64,000 nucleotides of DNA from Myotis daubentonii (taxonomy: Eukaryota > Chordata > Mammalia > Chiroptera > Vespertilionidae), in assembly GCF_963259705.1 (NCBI RefSeq), contig NC_081861.1, positions 71,095,623 through 71,159,622 on the forward strand, in the 5' to 3' direction. The notes beneath the pieces are model-generated. The model did not search any database. It was given only the letters and a program-made list of their open reading frames with translations, and was not told the origin of the DNA. Positions 34,615 to 46,808 of this stretch are shown one piece after another. Each line of letters opens with the position of its first letter. Position 1 is the stretch's first letter. A program made the translations under genes and the position numbers.

Positions 34615-37600
34615 CATGTGATATTTGTCTTTCTCAATTTGGCTTATTTCACTTAGCATAATATTTTCCAGGTCCATCTATGTTGTTCCAAAGGTAAAAG
34701 ATCCATCTTTTTTAAAGCTGCATAGTATTCCATAGTGTAAATGTCCCATAGCTTTTCTATCCTTTCATCTGATGGTCACTTGGGCCGTTTCTAAATCTTA
34801 GCTATTATAAATAATGCTGCATAGGTGTGCATATATTCTTTCTGATTGGTTTATATTTCAAGAAGTGGGATTGCTGGGTCAAACAGAAGTTCCATTTTTA
34901 ATTTTCTGAGGAAACCCAATACTGTTTTCCATAGTGGCTGCACCAATCTGCATTCCCACCAGCAGTGAACTAGGGTTCCCTTTTCTCCACATCCTCACCA
35001 GCACTTGCTCTTTGTTGATTTGTTGATGGTAACCATTCTGACAGGTGTGAGGTGATACCTCATTGTGATTTAAATTTGCATTTCCTTGATGATTAGTGAC
35101 TTTGAGCATTTTTTCATGTGTCTCTTGGCCATTTGTATGTCCTCTTTGGAGAAATGCTTATTCAGGTCTTCTGCCCATTTTTCATTGGATTTTTTGTCTT
35201 CTTTTTGTTGAGTTGTATGAGTACTTTATATTTTGGATATTAACCCCTTATTAGATGTATCATTGGCAAAAATGTTCTCCCATTCAGTGGATTGCCTTTT
35301 TGATTTGATGCTGGCTTCTTTTGCTGTGCAGAAGCTTTTTATTTTGATGTAGTCCCATTTGTTTATTTTTTCCTTAGTTTCCTTTGCTCTAGAAGATGTA
35401 TCACGTAAGATGTCTGAGATTTTACTGCCTATGTTTTCTTCTAAGATTTTTATGGTTTCATGCCTTACATTTAAGTCTTTTATCCATCTTGAGTTTATTC
35501 TTGTGTTGGTGTAAGTTAGTGGTCTATTTTCATCTTTTTGAATATGTCTGTCTAGTTTTCCCAGCACCATTTGTTGAAGAGTCTGTCTTAACCCATTGTA
35601 TGTTCTTGCCTCCTTTGTCAAATGATAATTGACCTTAGTGGTGTGGGTCAATTTCTGGGATATCTGTTCTGATACATTGGTCAATATTCACGTTCTTGTG
35701 CCAATACCAGGCTGTTTCAGTTATAATGGCTTTGTAGTATAGTTTGAAAACCTGTACTATGAACCACCCTACTTTGTTCTTCTTTCTTAAGATTGCTGCA
35801 GCTACATGGGCTCTTTTATGGTTCCATATACATTTTTTGAGTATTTGTTCTAGCTCTTTAAAGTATGCCAATGGTATTTTAATAGGGATTGCATTGAATC
35901 TATAGATTGCTTTAGGTAGTATAGACATTTTATTAATGTTAATTCTTTCAATCCATCAACACGGTAGACGCTTCCATTTGTTTGTATCTTCCTCTATTTA
36001 TTTTTTCAATATTCTATGGTTTTCCAAGAACAGGTCTTTTACATCCTTGGTTAGTTTATTCCTAGGTATCTTATTTTTTTGTTGTTGCAATGGGAATGCT
36101 TTTTAGTTTCTCTTTTTGAGAGTTCATTATTGGTGTATAAAAATGATGTTAATTTGTAGATGTTGATTTTGTATCCTGCTACTTTGACAAATTCATTTAT
36201 TAAGTCTAGTAATTTCCTGGTGGAGTCTTTGGGGTTTTCTATGTACAATATCATATCATCTGTAAATAATTACAGTTTTATTTCCTCCTTTCCATCTGGA
36301 TGCCTTTTATCTCTTCTTCTTTTCTGATTGCTGTGACTAGGATTTCCAGTACTATGTTGAATAAGAGTGGGGAAAGTGGGCATTTTTGTCTTATTCTTGT
36401 TCTTAAAAGAAATGCTTTTAGTTTTTGCCCAGGAATTATGTTGGCTGTAGGTTTGGCATATATGGGTAGGATACCTCTATTCCCACTTTACTGTGAGTTT
36501 TATCAAAAAAGGGTGCTGTATTTTTTCATTTTTTTTCTGTATATGTTGATATGATCATGTGGTTTTCATCTTTCAATTAGTTTATGTGATGTATCACATT
36601 TATTGTTTTCCAATATTGTACTAGCCTTTTTTGATCATATGATTTTTAATATATTGCTTGATCTGATTAGCTAATATTTTTTGAGAATTTTAGCATCTGT
36701 GTTCATCAGGCATATTGGCCTATAATTCTCTTTCTTTGTAGTGTGTTTATCTGGTTTTTGAATTAAAATAATACTGGCTTTCTAAAAAGAGCTTAGAAGT
36801 GTTCCTTACTCTTGAATTTTTTGGAATAGTTTGAGGAAGGTATGTGTTAGTTTTTCTTTGACTGTTTGGTAAAATTCACCTGTAAACCCATCTGGTCCAG
36901 GATGTTTGTTTGCTGGAAGTTTTTAAATTACTGCTTCAATTTTTTTTAGTTGTTATTTTCTAATCAGGTTTTCTGATTCTTCCTAATTGAGTTTTGGAAA
37001 ATTGTATGTTTCTAGGAATTTGTCCATTTTACCCAGGTTGTCCAGTTTTTTTGGCATATAGTTTTTTCATAGTATTTGCTTACAATCCTTTGTATTTCTG
37101 TGGTGTCCATTGGTATATCACCTCTTTCATCTCTGATTTTATTTATTTGGGACCTCTCTCTTTGTTTCTTGATTAGTCTCACGAGGGGTTCATCAACCTT
37201 ATTTTTCTTTTCAAAGAAATAGCCCTTGGATTTACTAATATTTGTACTCTTTTTTTAGTCTCTATGTCATATTTCCTCTCTGAACTTTACTATGTCCTTC
37301 CTTCTACTTCCTCTGGGCTTTTCTTGCTATTCTCTTTCTAATTCATTTAGTTGTAGGGTTAGATAGTTTATTAGTCTTTTTTCTTGTTTCTTGTTTCTTG
37401 AGGTAGGCCTCTAGTCCTATGAACTTCCCTCTCAGAATTTTTGCCGTGTCCCGTAGGTTTTGGGTGGTTGTGTGGTCATTTTCATTTTTTTCCAGGAAGT
37501 ATATAATTGCTTGTTTGATCTCATTGGTAACCCAGTCATTGTTTAATAGCATGCTATGTACCCTCCATGTATTGGAGTGTTTTTGAGGTTTGTTTTTTTT

Positions 37601-38285
37601 AATTGTAGTTGATTTCTAACTTCATGCCATTGTGGTGTGATGCTTGGTATTATATCAGTCTTTTTGAATTTGTATAGACTTGCTTTGTGCCCTAATATGT
37701 GGTCTATCTTTGAAAATGTTCCTTGTGCACTTGAAAAGAATGTTCTGTAAATATTGGTTAGTATGCCATCTAATCTAGCATGTCATTTAAGGCCTCAGTT
37801 TCCTTGCTAATATATTGTCTGTAAAATCTATCCAGTGCTGTCAGTGATGTACTGCAGTCCCCCACTATGACTGTATTGCTATCAATCTCTCCCTTAAGGT
37901 CCATCAAGAGTTTCTTAATGTACTTTGGTGCTTCTATATTTGCTGCATATATATTTACAAGGGTTATCTTTTCTTGTTGAATCATTCCCTTTAGTATTAT
38001 GAAGTGGCCTTCTTTATCTCTTTTTATGCCTTTGTTTGAAGTATATTTTGTCTTATATTAGCATTGCTACTCCAGCTTTTTATTCCCTTTCAATTTGCAT
38101 GGAATATATTTTCTATCACTTCATTCTCAATCTGTGTGTATCTTTTGTTCTGAGGTGGGTCTCTAGTAGACAGCATATATATGGCTCATGTTTTCTTATC
38201 CATTCAGTCACCCTATGTCTTTTGACTGGAGCATTTAATCTATTTACATGTATGGTTATTATTGATAAGTATTTGCTTATGCCAT
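34615..38285 (-). pseudogene. L1 ORF2 pseudogene
   Basis: Highly fragmented. Recognisable blocks include a C-terminal piece at 35226-35684 ([21 protein letters not shown]), a thumb-region piece at 35635-35928 ([19 protein letters not shown]), an RT/connection piece at 36051-36254, and an endonuclease piece at 37770-37985 ([20 protein letters not shown]). The start codon aligns at 38283-38285. Many stops and small indels; not functional. Confidence 0.83.
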
Positions 38286-38334
38286 TTTTATTTTCTTTAT
38301 GCCTATGATCCTCTCTCTCTCCATTTATTCTTCT

Positions 38335-39396
38335 TAAACCAGCCCCTTTAACATTTCTTACGGTGCTAGTTTGGTAGTAATGTACTACTTTAACCTCTTT
38401 TTGTTAGGAAAGCTTTTTATTTCACCTTCAATTTTAAATGATGACCTCACTGGATACAGTACTCTTGGATTTAGGCCCTTGATTTTCATTACTTTGAGTT
38501 CTTCATGCCACACCCTTCTGGCCTGAAGTGTTCTTCTTGAGAAGTCAGTTGACATTATTTTTTTTAAAATATATATTCTGATTTATTCCAGAGAGGAAGG
38601 GAGAGATAGAAAAATCAATGATGAGAGAGAATCATTGACTAGCTGCTTCCTGCATGCCCTCTACTGAGGATCGAGCCCACAATCCGGGCATGTGCCCTTG
38701 ACCAAATTGAACACTGAACCCTTCATTCCACAGGCCAACACTTTATCTACTGAGCCAAACTAGCTAGGGGAGCCAGTTGACATTCTAATGGGAACTCTTT
38801 TGTATGTAATTTTCTCTCTTTTTCTTGCTGCTTTTAAGATTCTTTCTTTTTCTTTAATAGTTGCCATTTTAATTATGATGTGTCTAGGTTTGGGTCTCTT
38901 GTTGGGACTCTCTGTGCCTCCTGGACTTGTGTGGCATTTTCCTTTACCAGGTTGGGGAAGTTTTCTGCCATTATTTCTTTAAACAGATTCTCTGTTCATT
39001 GCTCATCTTCTTCCTCTTCTTGTATTCCTGTAATGCAGATGTTTTTTTGTTTCATGTTGTCCCAGAGCTCCCTTAAGCTATCTTCCTGCTTTTTTTTTTC
39101 TATTTGCTGCTCTAATTAGGTATTTATTTATACTTTGTCTTCCAAATTGCTGATTCGGTCCTCTGCTTCATCCAATCTACTTTTAATCCCTTCCATTATT
39201 TTTTCATGTCAAATATATTGTTCTTCATTTCTGTCTGATTTTTGTTAATGGCTTCTATTTCCCTTCTCATGCAGTTGTAATTTGTACTAAGTTCCTTAAG
39301 CATCTTTATAACCATTGTTTTGAACTCTATTTCTGATAAGTTGTTTGCCTCTTTCTCATTTAGTTCTTTTTCTGGAGATTCCTTCTTTTCTCTCAT
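38335..39396 (-). pseudogene. L1 ORF1 pseudogene with SINE insertion
   Basis: The N-terminal piece is 39196-39396 (MREKKESPEKELNEKEANNL, leading into a coiled coil). The RRM and C-terminal region is recognisable at nucleotide level on both sides of the Ves SINE at 38557-38773. Broken by stops. Confidence 0.75.
38557..38773 (-). repeat. Ves SINE in L1 ORF1, with target-site duplication
   Basis: Reverse Ves SINE, more diverged than the one at 18834 (B box complement reads CAAATTGAACACTGAACC). It is flanked by an exact 11-bp repeat CAGTTGACATT at 38546-38556 and 38774-38784. Its greater divergence fits the older host L1. Confidence 0.88.
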
Positions 39397-40757
39397 TGGG
39401 AAATTATTTCCTCATTTTCCTATTTTAGCTATCTCTTTTCATTTGCTTCTTTGTATTATATAGAACTAATCCCAGTCTTTGTGGGATGGCCTTATGTAGA
39501 AGTTATCTGAGGGGTCCAGTGGTATAGTCTCTTTGTTCACCTGAGCTGGATATTCTAGGAATGCACCTTATGTGCATTTTTTGGGCTCTCTTGTTTAATT
39601 GGGACTTGATTTTCAATGTCCAATTGTGGGAGGTATCCTCCATTCAATTTGCTTCCAGTTAGGTTTCACCCCAATATCTTTGTGCCAGCTGTCCAGTGGT
39701 CAGGGACTCTTTATCCCCGAGACTGGGTCTACCTTGAGTCTCATACCTTGATTGATCCTGTTCTGGAATATAATTCCTTCCCCCATGGAGCTGGTTCCTC
39801 AAGTGTCAGCCATAGCCACTTGGGGTCTGTTGGCATCCTTAGTGAGCAGTCTGGGATGGTGTCTGTGGCAGGACCCAAACTGATGTATCTGACTAATTAG
39901 GTCAGGCAAACACTGAAAGCCTCCAGAGAATCTCCTCTGCCTGCAGACTGATTGGATTCAGTTTGGAGTGTTCTCAAGCAACCGTCCACAGGTTTGGTAA
40001 GAGGTTTTCCAATAGGGTGGGACAATTGCCTCTTCCTGGAGGCTAATTGTTATTCTCAGTCTGTTAATAGGCCCCAGAAACTACACAGGGTGGGGCAGGG
40101 GATTTTCCAATAGGGTGGGTCAACTTTATTCTCCTGAGGCTAAAATGGCAGGATAACACAGGTTTGCCTGAGAAAGATGACCTCTGCAGCATGAGGGAAT
40201 GACTCAGCATATGAAACCAGGGTATCTGCCTTCTAAGCTCTGTCCTTGGATTCCACAACCCCGGCTTATGTTTATATAGCTCCTTTACACTCTGCCCTCC
40301 CTCTGCCAGTGCACAAGGTGAATGGTTGCACAAGGAATTTTGTGCATTGGCCCTTTCAGAGGGGGCCTGCATTCCTAGCCATCTCTTCCTGACAGACAGC
40401 AACCCTGCTGATTTTTACAGCCAGATGTTATGTGAGCACCTTTTTCAGTTCTGGTGCTCTCTGATAGGGGGCCCAGCTTGGGGATTAGAGCCCAGAGTTC
40501 TCAGTGGCAACCCCCATAGCAGAGATAACTCTCCAGTACTTCAGCTGCTGTGTGTGGGAGACTGGCCAGCCCATTCATACCTCTGCCCTTCCTACCAGTT
40601 ACTATACGGTCTCCACTTTTCATCCTTGGTTATCAGGGTTCTCTCTAGCTAGTCCTCAGTTCATTTTTCAGGGTGGTTCTTCTGTATTTTAGTTGTAATT
40701 CCAGTTTGGTCCTGGGATCATGTATGTGAGTTTCCACTTACTCTGCTGCCATTTTTA

Positions 40758-41249
40758 ATCTCTCCTACTTTAAACTTCTTGTTGCAGATACCAGTACTAT
40801 TCCCCAAATAGTTGACTATAAACTCTACCTGAGAGAGGGTTAGTGTGTCATCATATAATACATGGTGTATCATTGCCACACAGCTGATAATTTCCAGCCA
40901 ATATAATCTTTTTTCATAGTTTGGATGACAAATTTTTGATTCTATTTTTGTCTTATCAAAATATAGAGCTCTTGCCATCTGGGATTAATATTCATAAACT
41001 CTCATTTAATGCATTAACTAAAAATATATTTCATTAATGCTGACTTTTCCTGTTGGGGTGATATGCTCTTCAGCTTCACAGAAATTTTAGATCACTCTTT
41101 AAATACTTTGAGCAATTTTAGGTTGGATCATTCTCATTAGTTTAGTCTTGTCATTGTCATATGTACAAATGACATACTCTGATAAATTTATTATTTGAGT
41201 GGAATTAACCTTCAGCAATGGCCACATCCTTTTTTCATTAGTGATAAAA
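40758..41249. other. Unassigned interval
   Basis: About 490 bases without a supported feature; moderately AT-rich. Confidence 0.5.
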
Positions 41250-41647
41250 ATCCTTATCTTATTGTTTAAAGTATTACATATGTCTTCTTTTTCCCCCATC
41301 AACCCTTCCCAGCCACTCTCACCCCCAGGACACACCCCCACTGGTCCAGTGTCTCTGTCCATTTGTTATGCTTATATGCCTGCATACAAGTCCTTTGGTT
41401 GATCTCTTACCCCCTACCCCCTTGCTCCCACCCTCCCCTACTTTCCCTCTGCGGTTTGATGGTTTGTTCGATGCTTCTCTGTCCCTGGATATATTTTTGT
41501 TTATCAGTTTATGTTGTTCTTTATATTCCACAAATGACTGAGATCATGTGACACTTATCTTTCTCTGACTGGCTTATTTTTGCTTATCATAATGCTCTCC
41601 ATGTCCATGCTGTTTCAAACGGTAAGAGTTCTTTGTTTTTTACATAT
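41250..41647 (-). mobile_element. 5'-truncated L1 tail
   Basis: Minus-strand L1 3' end: TTATTGTTTAAAGTATTACA, C-rich 3' UTR, TGCTTATATGCCTGCATAC, and the last stretch of ORF2 (ACTGGCTTATTTTTGCTTAT) up to GGTAAGAGTTCTTTG. No clear target-site duplication. Confidence 0.8.
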
Positions 41648-42673
41648 TTTAAGTTAATTGAATTATCAGCGATATTTAATCCCTCCAACAACCACTGCTC
41701 AAATAAACACAACTGCTAATTTAAATTAAAAAGGAGAAAACAATCTCGATTTTTATAACCAGTGTGTTGTTCAGGTGCAATCTAGCATAGTGACTTTTTA
41801 TTTGTTTATTGGAAGGTTAACCAATATATAATCAAACACTGACTGGAATATTTTTCAGAATCAGTAGGGTTAAAATAAAATTTAAAAAGGTAAAATTTAG
41901 CTTGAATTTTAATTAGAATATGACTGGAAATATTTTATTCTCTCTCCTTTTTTTAGTTCCTCAAAATTATTCCATTATTGTTGAAATATTTGGTAGATTG
42001 ATTCTGATGTCAATTTTCCTGCAAATGACTATTTGTGTACCTGTTTTTGACACTTGTCATCTGACTGTTAAACAGGGTTAAACTAAGGGTTTTCAGGACT
42101 CCATTGGGGTACTGTAGTACTATTTGCTAGGAAACTTTTGATCTACATTTGTACTCTTGCCTCTCTTCCAGTTTCTGAGGATGGTATAGAGAACTAGGGA
42201 AATTCCATTCTCAATGGTCTTGGAGGTCAACAGGCTTTGCCTTGATTAAGTGCAAAAGTCAACACTGGTTTCTCAGATATGTCAAAAGCTATATTTGGCC
42301 ATGAATGAATTATTGCTACTGCACTGAAAAATATAACAGTTTTTTGGTATCCTTATAGTATCCAATTATATTTTATAGGCATGTATTAAAAACCTACTGC
42401 CCACAAATTGTTTTGCTGGAAGCTTGAGAAGACACATAATTTAATCAAATATTATCCTCATATTCATTTATTGAAATAACTATAATATAGTACTATACCC
42501 AGAGTACTATATATGTATTTTATTAAACATGGTAGTGTGTTGTAACAAAAAAAAAATATATGCACCTTGTTTTCAGACAACCTGAATGAGTTTCCTCACT
42601 CTATCATTTATTAGTGGTTAAACCATAGGACAAGTTACTTACACTGAATTTTTTTTTTTTTTTTTTTTTGGTC
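41648..42673. other. Unassigned AT-rich interval with poly-T tract
   Basis: No gene supported. It ends in an uninterrupted run of about 22 T (42649-42670) directly before an L1 insertion. Confidence 0.5.
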
Positions 42674-42682
42674 AAGAATAGT

Positions 42683-43361
42683 CCAGAGACCATTATGGGC
42701 AGTGATTCCACTTCTGGGAATTTGTGCAAAGAAACATAAAACACTAATTCAAAAATATATATGCACTATTATGTTAATTGCCACGTTACTTATAATAGCC
42801 ACGATTTGGAAGCAGCTCAAGTGTCCAACAGCAAATGTGTGGCTAGAAAAGCTGTTGTACGTTAACACAATGAAATGCTACTCAGTCATTGAGAAAAAAG
42901 AAATATTACCTTTAGCTACAGCATGGATGGACGTAGAGAGCATTTTGCTAAGTGAAATAAGCCATTCAGAGAAAGACAAGTACAATATGATTTTATTCAT
43001 ATGTGGAATCTAATGAACAAAATGAGCTAACATGCAAAATATAAACAGACTTATAGATAGAGATCAAACTGACAGCTGTCAGAGGGAGGCTGGGTGGGTG
43101 ATAGAGGGATTGAGCAAAAAGGAAAAAAACTCATGGACACACACAACATAATGGTTATTACTAGAGAGAAAACAGGGTGTGGGGAGGTAGAAGAGGTTAT
43201 AGGGTAGATCAATTGTGATAGAAGAAAGAAACTTGACTGGGGGTGGTGAATACGGTACACAATACACTGTACAGAAGATGTCTTGTAAAATTGTGCACCT
43301 GGAACCTGTGTAATTTTGTTAACAATTGTCACCCCAATAAATTCAATAAAAAGTTTTAAAA
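42683..43361 (+). mobile_element. 5'-truncated old L1 with target-site duplication
   Basis: Plus-strand L1 3' part. An ORF2 C-terminal fragment (42702-43013, IPLLGICAKKHKTLIQK and MKCYSVIEKKEILPLATAWM) is followed by a 3' UTR ending ACCCCAATAAATTCAATAAA plus an A-rich tail. It is flanked by the 9-bp repeat AAGAATAGT at 42674-42682 and 43362-43370. The 3' UTR differs from that of the other L1s here, which points to an older or separate subfamily. Confidence 0.85.
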
Positions 43362-43638
43362 AAGAATAGTGAAGTGTCTTATATTTTACTTTTTTTACAT
43401 GACAACAAATTAGCCACCAGAGTTTCTTGATAGCTGAGAGAAGACATGGTATCCCAGCATCAGATACAAATTACTTAATTTCTCTAAGCAGAATAAGCAG
43501 CGTGAGTATGAGCATATGAGGGGCAGTTTTTATTTCCTCAAAATCCTATGGGTTTAATATAATATGGTCCAGGTGGATGCCATACATGCAATAATTTTGA
43601 ATTACAGCTGAAATACATTGAGCTTACCATATTATTTA

Positions 43639-43867
43639 CTAGAGGCCCAATGCACGAATATTCATGCAAGAACAGGCCTTCCTTCCCCCGGCTACTGGCA
43701 CTGGCTTTGCTCTGGCACCTGGGACCTAGGCTTCACTCCAGCCACCACTGCCAGGCACCTGAGACCCGGGCTTCACACTGGACCCAGCTTTGTCTGGAAG
43801 GAATTCCAGAATGAAGCCCAGAAGGACGTTCAGTGTATTTAGCATATTACCCTTTTATTATTATAGA
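43639..43867 (-). mobile_element. Short Helitron, first of a three-element row
   Basis: Minus-strand, 229 bp. The 3' end is CTAGAGGCCCAATGCACG at 43639 with the hairpin TGCACGAATATTCATGCA, and the 5' end is CCCTTTTATTATTATAGA at 43867. The left flank is A. The next Helitron's CTAG begins at the very next base. No coding content. Confidence 0.82.
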
Positions 43868-44294
43868 CTAGAGGCCTGGTGCACAAAAATTTGTGCACTT
43901 GGGGTTGGGGGGTCCTTCAGCCCAGCCTGTGCCCTCTTGCAGTCTGAGACCCCTTGGGGGATGACCACCTGCTGGCTTAGGCCTGCTCCCTGGGGGATTG
44001 GGCCTAAGCTTGCAGTCAGACATCCCTCTGGCAGACTGGCAGCCCTCAGGGGATGTCCACTTGCCAGCAGAGAGCAGGCATAAGCTGCAGTCAGACATCC
44101 TTAGCACTGAGGAGGCGGGAGAGCTCCCACCACCACTGCTGTACTGGCAGCCATCAGCCTGGCTTTTGGCTGAGCAGAGCTCCCCCTGTGGGAGGGTACT
44201 GCCCCTTGGTGGTCAGTGTGTGTCATAGCGACCAGTCATTCCCAGTCATTCTGCTGTTAGGGTCAATTTTCATATTATTCTTTATTATATAGGA
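43868..44294 (-). mobile_element. Helitron, hairpin type (member of composite pair)
   Basis: Begins CTAGAGGCCTGGTGCAC with hairpin GTGCACAAAAATTTGTGCAC and ends TTTATTATATAGGA at 44294. It is homologous over its length to 13750-14208. The opposed-motif hairpin has lost its left arm: only CTGCCCCTTGGTGG (44199-44212) remains, with one change from the motif in the other copies. Confidence 0.85.
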
Positions 44295-44894
44295 TAGAGG
44301 CCTGGTGCATGGGTGGGGGCCGGCTGGTTTGCCCTGAAGGGTGTCCTGGATCAGGGTGGGGGTCCCACTGGGGTGCCTGGCCAGCCTGGATGAGGGGCTG
44401 AGGGCCGTTTTCAGACTGGCCACACCCCCTTCAGGGTGGGGGGTCCTGTTGGGGTGCCTGGCCAGCCTGGGTGAGGCTTTGATGGCTGTTTGCAGGCTGG
44501 CCACACCCCCTTCAGGTTGGAGGTCCTGCTGGGGTGCCTGGCCAGCCTGGCTGAGGGGCTGATGGCTGTTTGTAGGCTAGCCACGGCCCCCAGCTACCCA
44601 AGATCCCAGTGGAGGCTGGCTGGAAGCAGGTATCTGGGATTTATTTATCTTCTATAATTGAAACTTTGTTGCCTTGAGCAGAGGCAGCCAGGGCAGGTGG
44701 GAAGCTTGGCTTCCTCCATCGCCAGGGCAACTCGCCAGGGCAACGAAACCTCCTGCTTGCTCCAGTTCTGTGGCTGCCGGCTGCCATCTTGGTTGGGTTA
44801 ATTTGCCTATAGTTGTTCTGATTGGCTGGTGGGCATGGCTTGTGGCATAGCGGAGGTTTGGTCAATTTGCATGTTTCTCTTTTATTAGATAAGT
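44295..44894 (-). mobile_element. Helitron, 82-bp repeat type (member of composite pair)
   Basis: Begins TAGAGGCCTGGTGCATGGG immediately after GGA, the same junction as at 14208/14209 and 58724/58725. It has about three units of the 82-bp repeat instead of seven (44340-44600), then ATAATTGAAACTTTGTTGCC, GGTTAATTTGCCTATAG and an end CTCTTTTATTAGATAAG. The 5' terminus is slightly degraded. Confidence 0.83.
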
Positions 44895-45548
44895 TAATGT
44901 GTAGAAAGTATGCCTGACATTGTATGAAATTGTCCATAAAGCATAAGCATAACTTCACTTTGTTACATAAGAAGACATCACCTCTATATTTCAAAGCTGG
45001 TTTCTATACATATGTCCTTAAAAAGATAGGCTGGAGCGAAGGACAATTGATGTCATTCTCAAAAGATGTACAGACCATGATAGACCTAAGGAGAATTGTT
45101 TCCTGACAATTTTTATCTCAAAAGTGGGCAAATAATTTCTATTCAAAGAAATTTTTAGAAAGTGAAACATGCTATTTTTGTTAGGGGCCTAATACAGTAA
45201 CTGGCACAGTGGATGGTCTCAATGAAAATGTATGTCTTCTTATTACCTCCCTCTTCACTTTTAGCAAAATTAATGAAATCAATATAAATATTGATGGACC
45301 TAATTATTGTCAAATTTACAAAGCCCTATTGTGTATTTTAGATCAGAATATGAGCCACATATTAACTGCAGATTTGGGTTGCTGTAGGTGAAATTGAACT
45401 GGGAAATAAAGTTACTTATTCTAAACATGTAAACTTTGAACAGCTTATTCAAGTTGTTACCAAAACTGGAATAATTTTCTGTGTCTTAACATGTTACAAC
45501 AGTACAAATTGGTGCTTAACATCTACTTACTCAATGCATGTATTAATG
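44895..45548. other. Unassigned AT-rich interval
   Basis: No supported feature. Short ORFs show no domain. Confidence 0.5.
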
Positions 45549-45563
45549 AAAAACAGGTGTGCA

Positions 45564-46793
45564 CCATACGCAAAAATAAGCTCAAAATGGATAGAAGACT
45601 TAAACGTAAGATGGGAAACCATAAAAATACTAGAGGAATCCACAGGCAGCAAAATCTCAGATATGTGCTGAAGCAATATCTTCAATGGCACAGCTCCTAG
45701 GGCAATGGAAACTAAAGAGAAAATAAACAAATGGGACTACGTCAAAATAAAAAGCTTTTGCACAGCAAAGGAAACCATCAACAAAACAACAAGAAGATCC
45801 ACTACATGGGAGAACATATTTGCCAATGATACCACCGATAAGGGTTTAATTTCCAACATTTACAGGGATCTCATGAAACTTAACAAAAGGAAGATAAACA
45901 ATCCAATAAAAAAATGGGCAACGGACCTAGATAGACACTTTCCGAAAGAGGACATACAGAAGGCCGAAAGACATATGAAAACATGCTCAAAGTCACTAAT
46001 TTATACAAGAGATGCAAATCAAAACGACAATGCGTTATCATCTCACACCTGTCAGAATGGCTATCATCAACAAATCAACAAACAACAAGTGTTGGAGAGG
46101 ATGTGGAGAAAAAGGAACCCTTCTGCACTGCTGGTGGGAATGCAGACTGGTGCAGCCACTGTGTAGAACAGTATGGAGCTACCTCAAAAAACTAAGAATG
46201 GAACTCCAAGTTGACCCAGTGATCCCACTACTAGGAATAATATTCCAAGAAACCAGAAACGCCAATCAGAAAGGATACATGCACCCCTATGTTCATAGCA
46301 GTGTAATTCACCATAGCTAAGATTTGGAAACAGCCTAAGTGCCCATCAGCAGATGAATGGATTAGAAAACTGTGGTACATATACACAATGGAATACTATG
46401 CTGCGGTTAAAAAAAAGGAACTCTTGCCTTTTGCAACAGCATGGATGGAACTGGAGAGCATTATGCTAAGTGAAATAAGCCAGTCAGAGAAAGATAAATA
46501 CCACATGATCTAACTCATTTGTGGATTATAGAGAACAACATAGACTGATGAAAAGGGACAGACCCAAAGACTGAGAAACAGCAATCAGGCTATCAATCCC
46601 CAGAAGGAAAGCAGGGGAGGGCGGGGGTAAGGGGAAGAGATCAACCGAAGGACTTGTATACATGTATATAAGCCAAACCAATGGACATGGACAACAAGGG
46701 ATTGGACCATGAATGTACGGGGCAGGGGTGGGGGGAGGTTGGGGGTTAATGGGGGGGATGAGGACACATTTGTAATACCTTAACTAATAAAAA
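45564..46793 (+). mobile_element. 5'-truncated L1 with 15-bp target-site duplication
   Basis: Plus-strand L1 3' part of 1.23 kb, flanked by the exact 15-bp repeat AAAAACAGGTGTGCA at 45549-45563 and 46794-46808 and ending in an A-rich tail. The contents are the C-terminal ORF2 region, including the open block 45705-46166 ([20 protein letters not shown]), and the Cys-rich region [20 protein letters not shown] in another frame (46012-46320), so at least one frameshift separates them. The 3' UTR has a strong G-rich tract at 46610-46760. Confidence 0.92.
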
Positions 46794-46808
46794 AAAAACA
46801 GGTGTGCA

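Larger units (their letters stand above)
34330..40757 (-). mobile_element. Older near-full-length L1
   Basis: Minus-strand L1 of an older subfamily than those at 16-30 kb. The 3' end is at about 34330-34380 (TTTTTATTGTTGATAGTATTAC), followed by ORF2 remnant, ORF1 remnant and a 5' UTR ending near 40757 with the complement of AAAATGGCAGCAGAGTAAG. That 5' end matches the start of the plus-strand L1 at 48003 (AAAATGGTGACAGAGTAAG), so these two belong to one 5'-UTR type, distinct from the young one. A Ves SINE inserted in ORF1. Confidence 0.87.
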
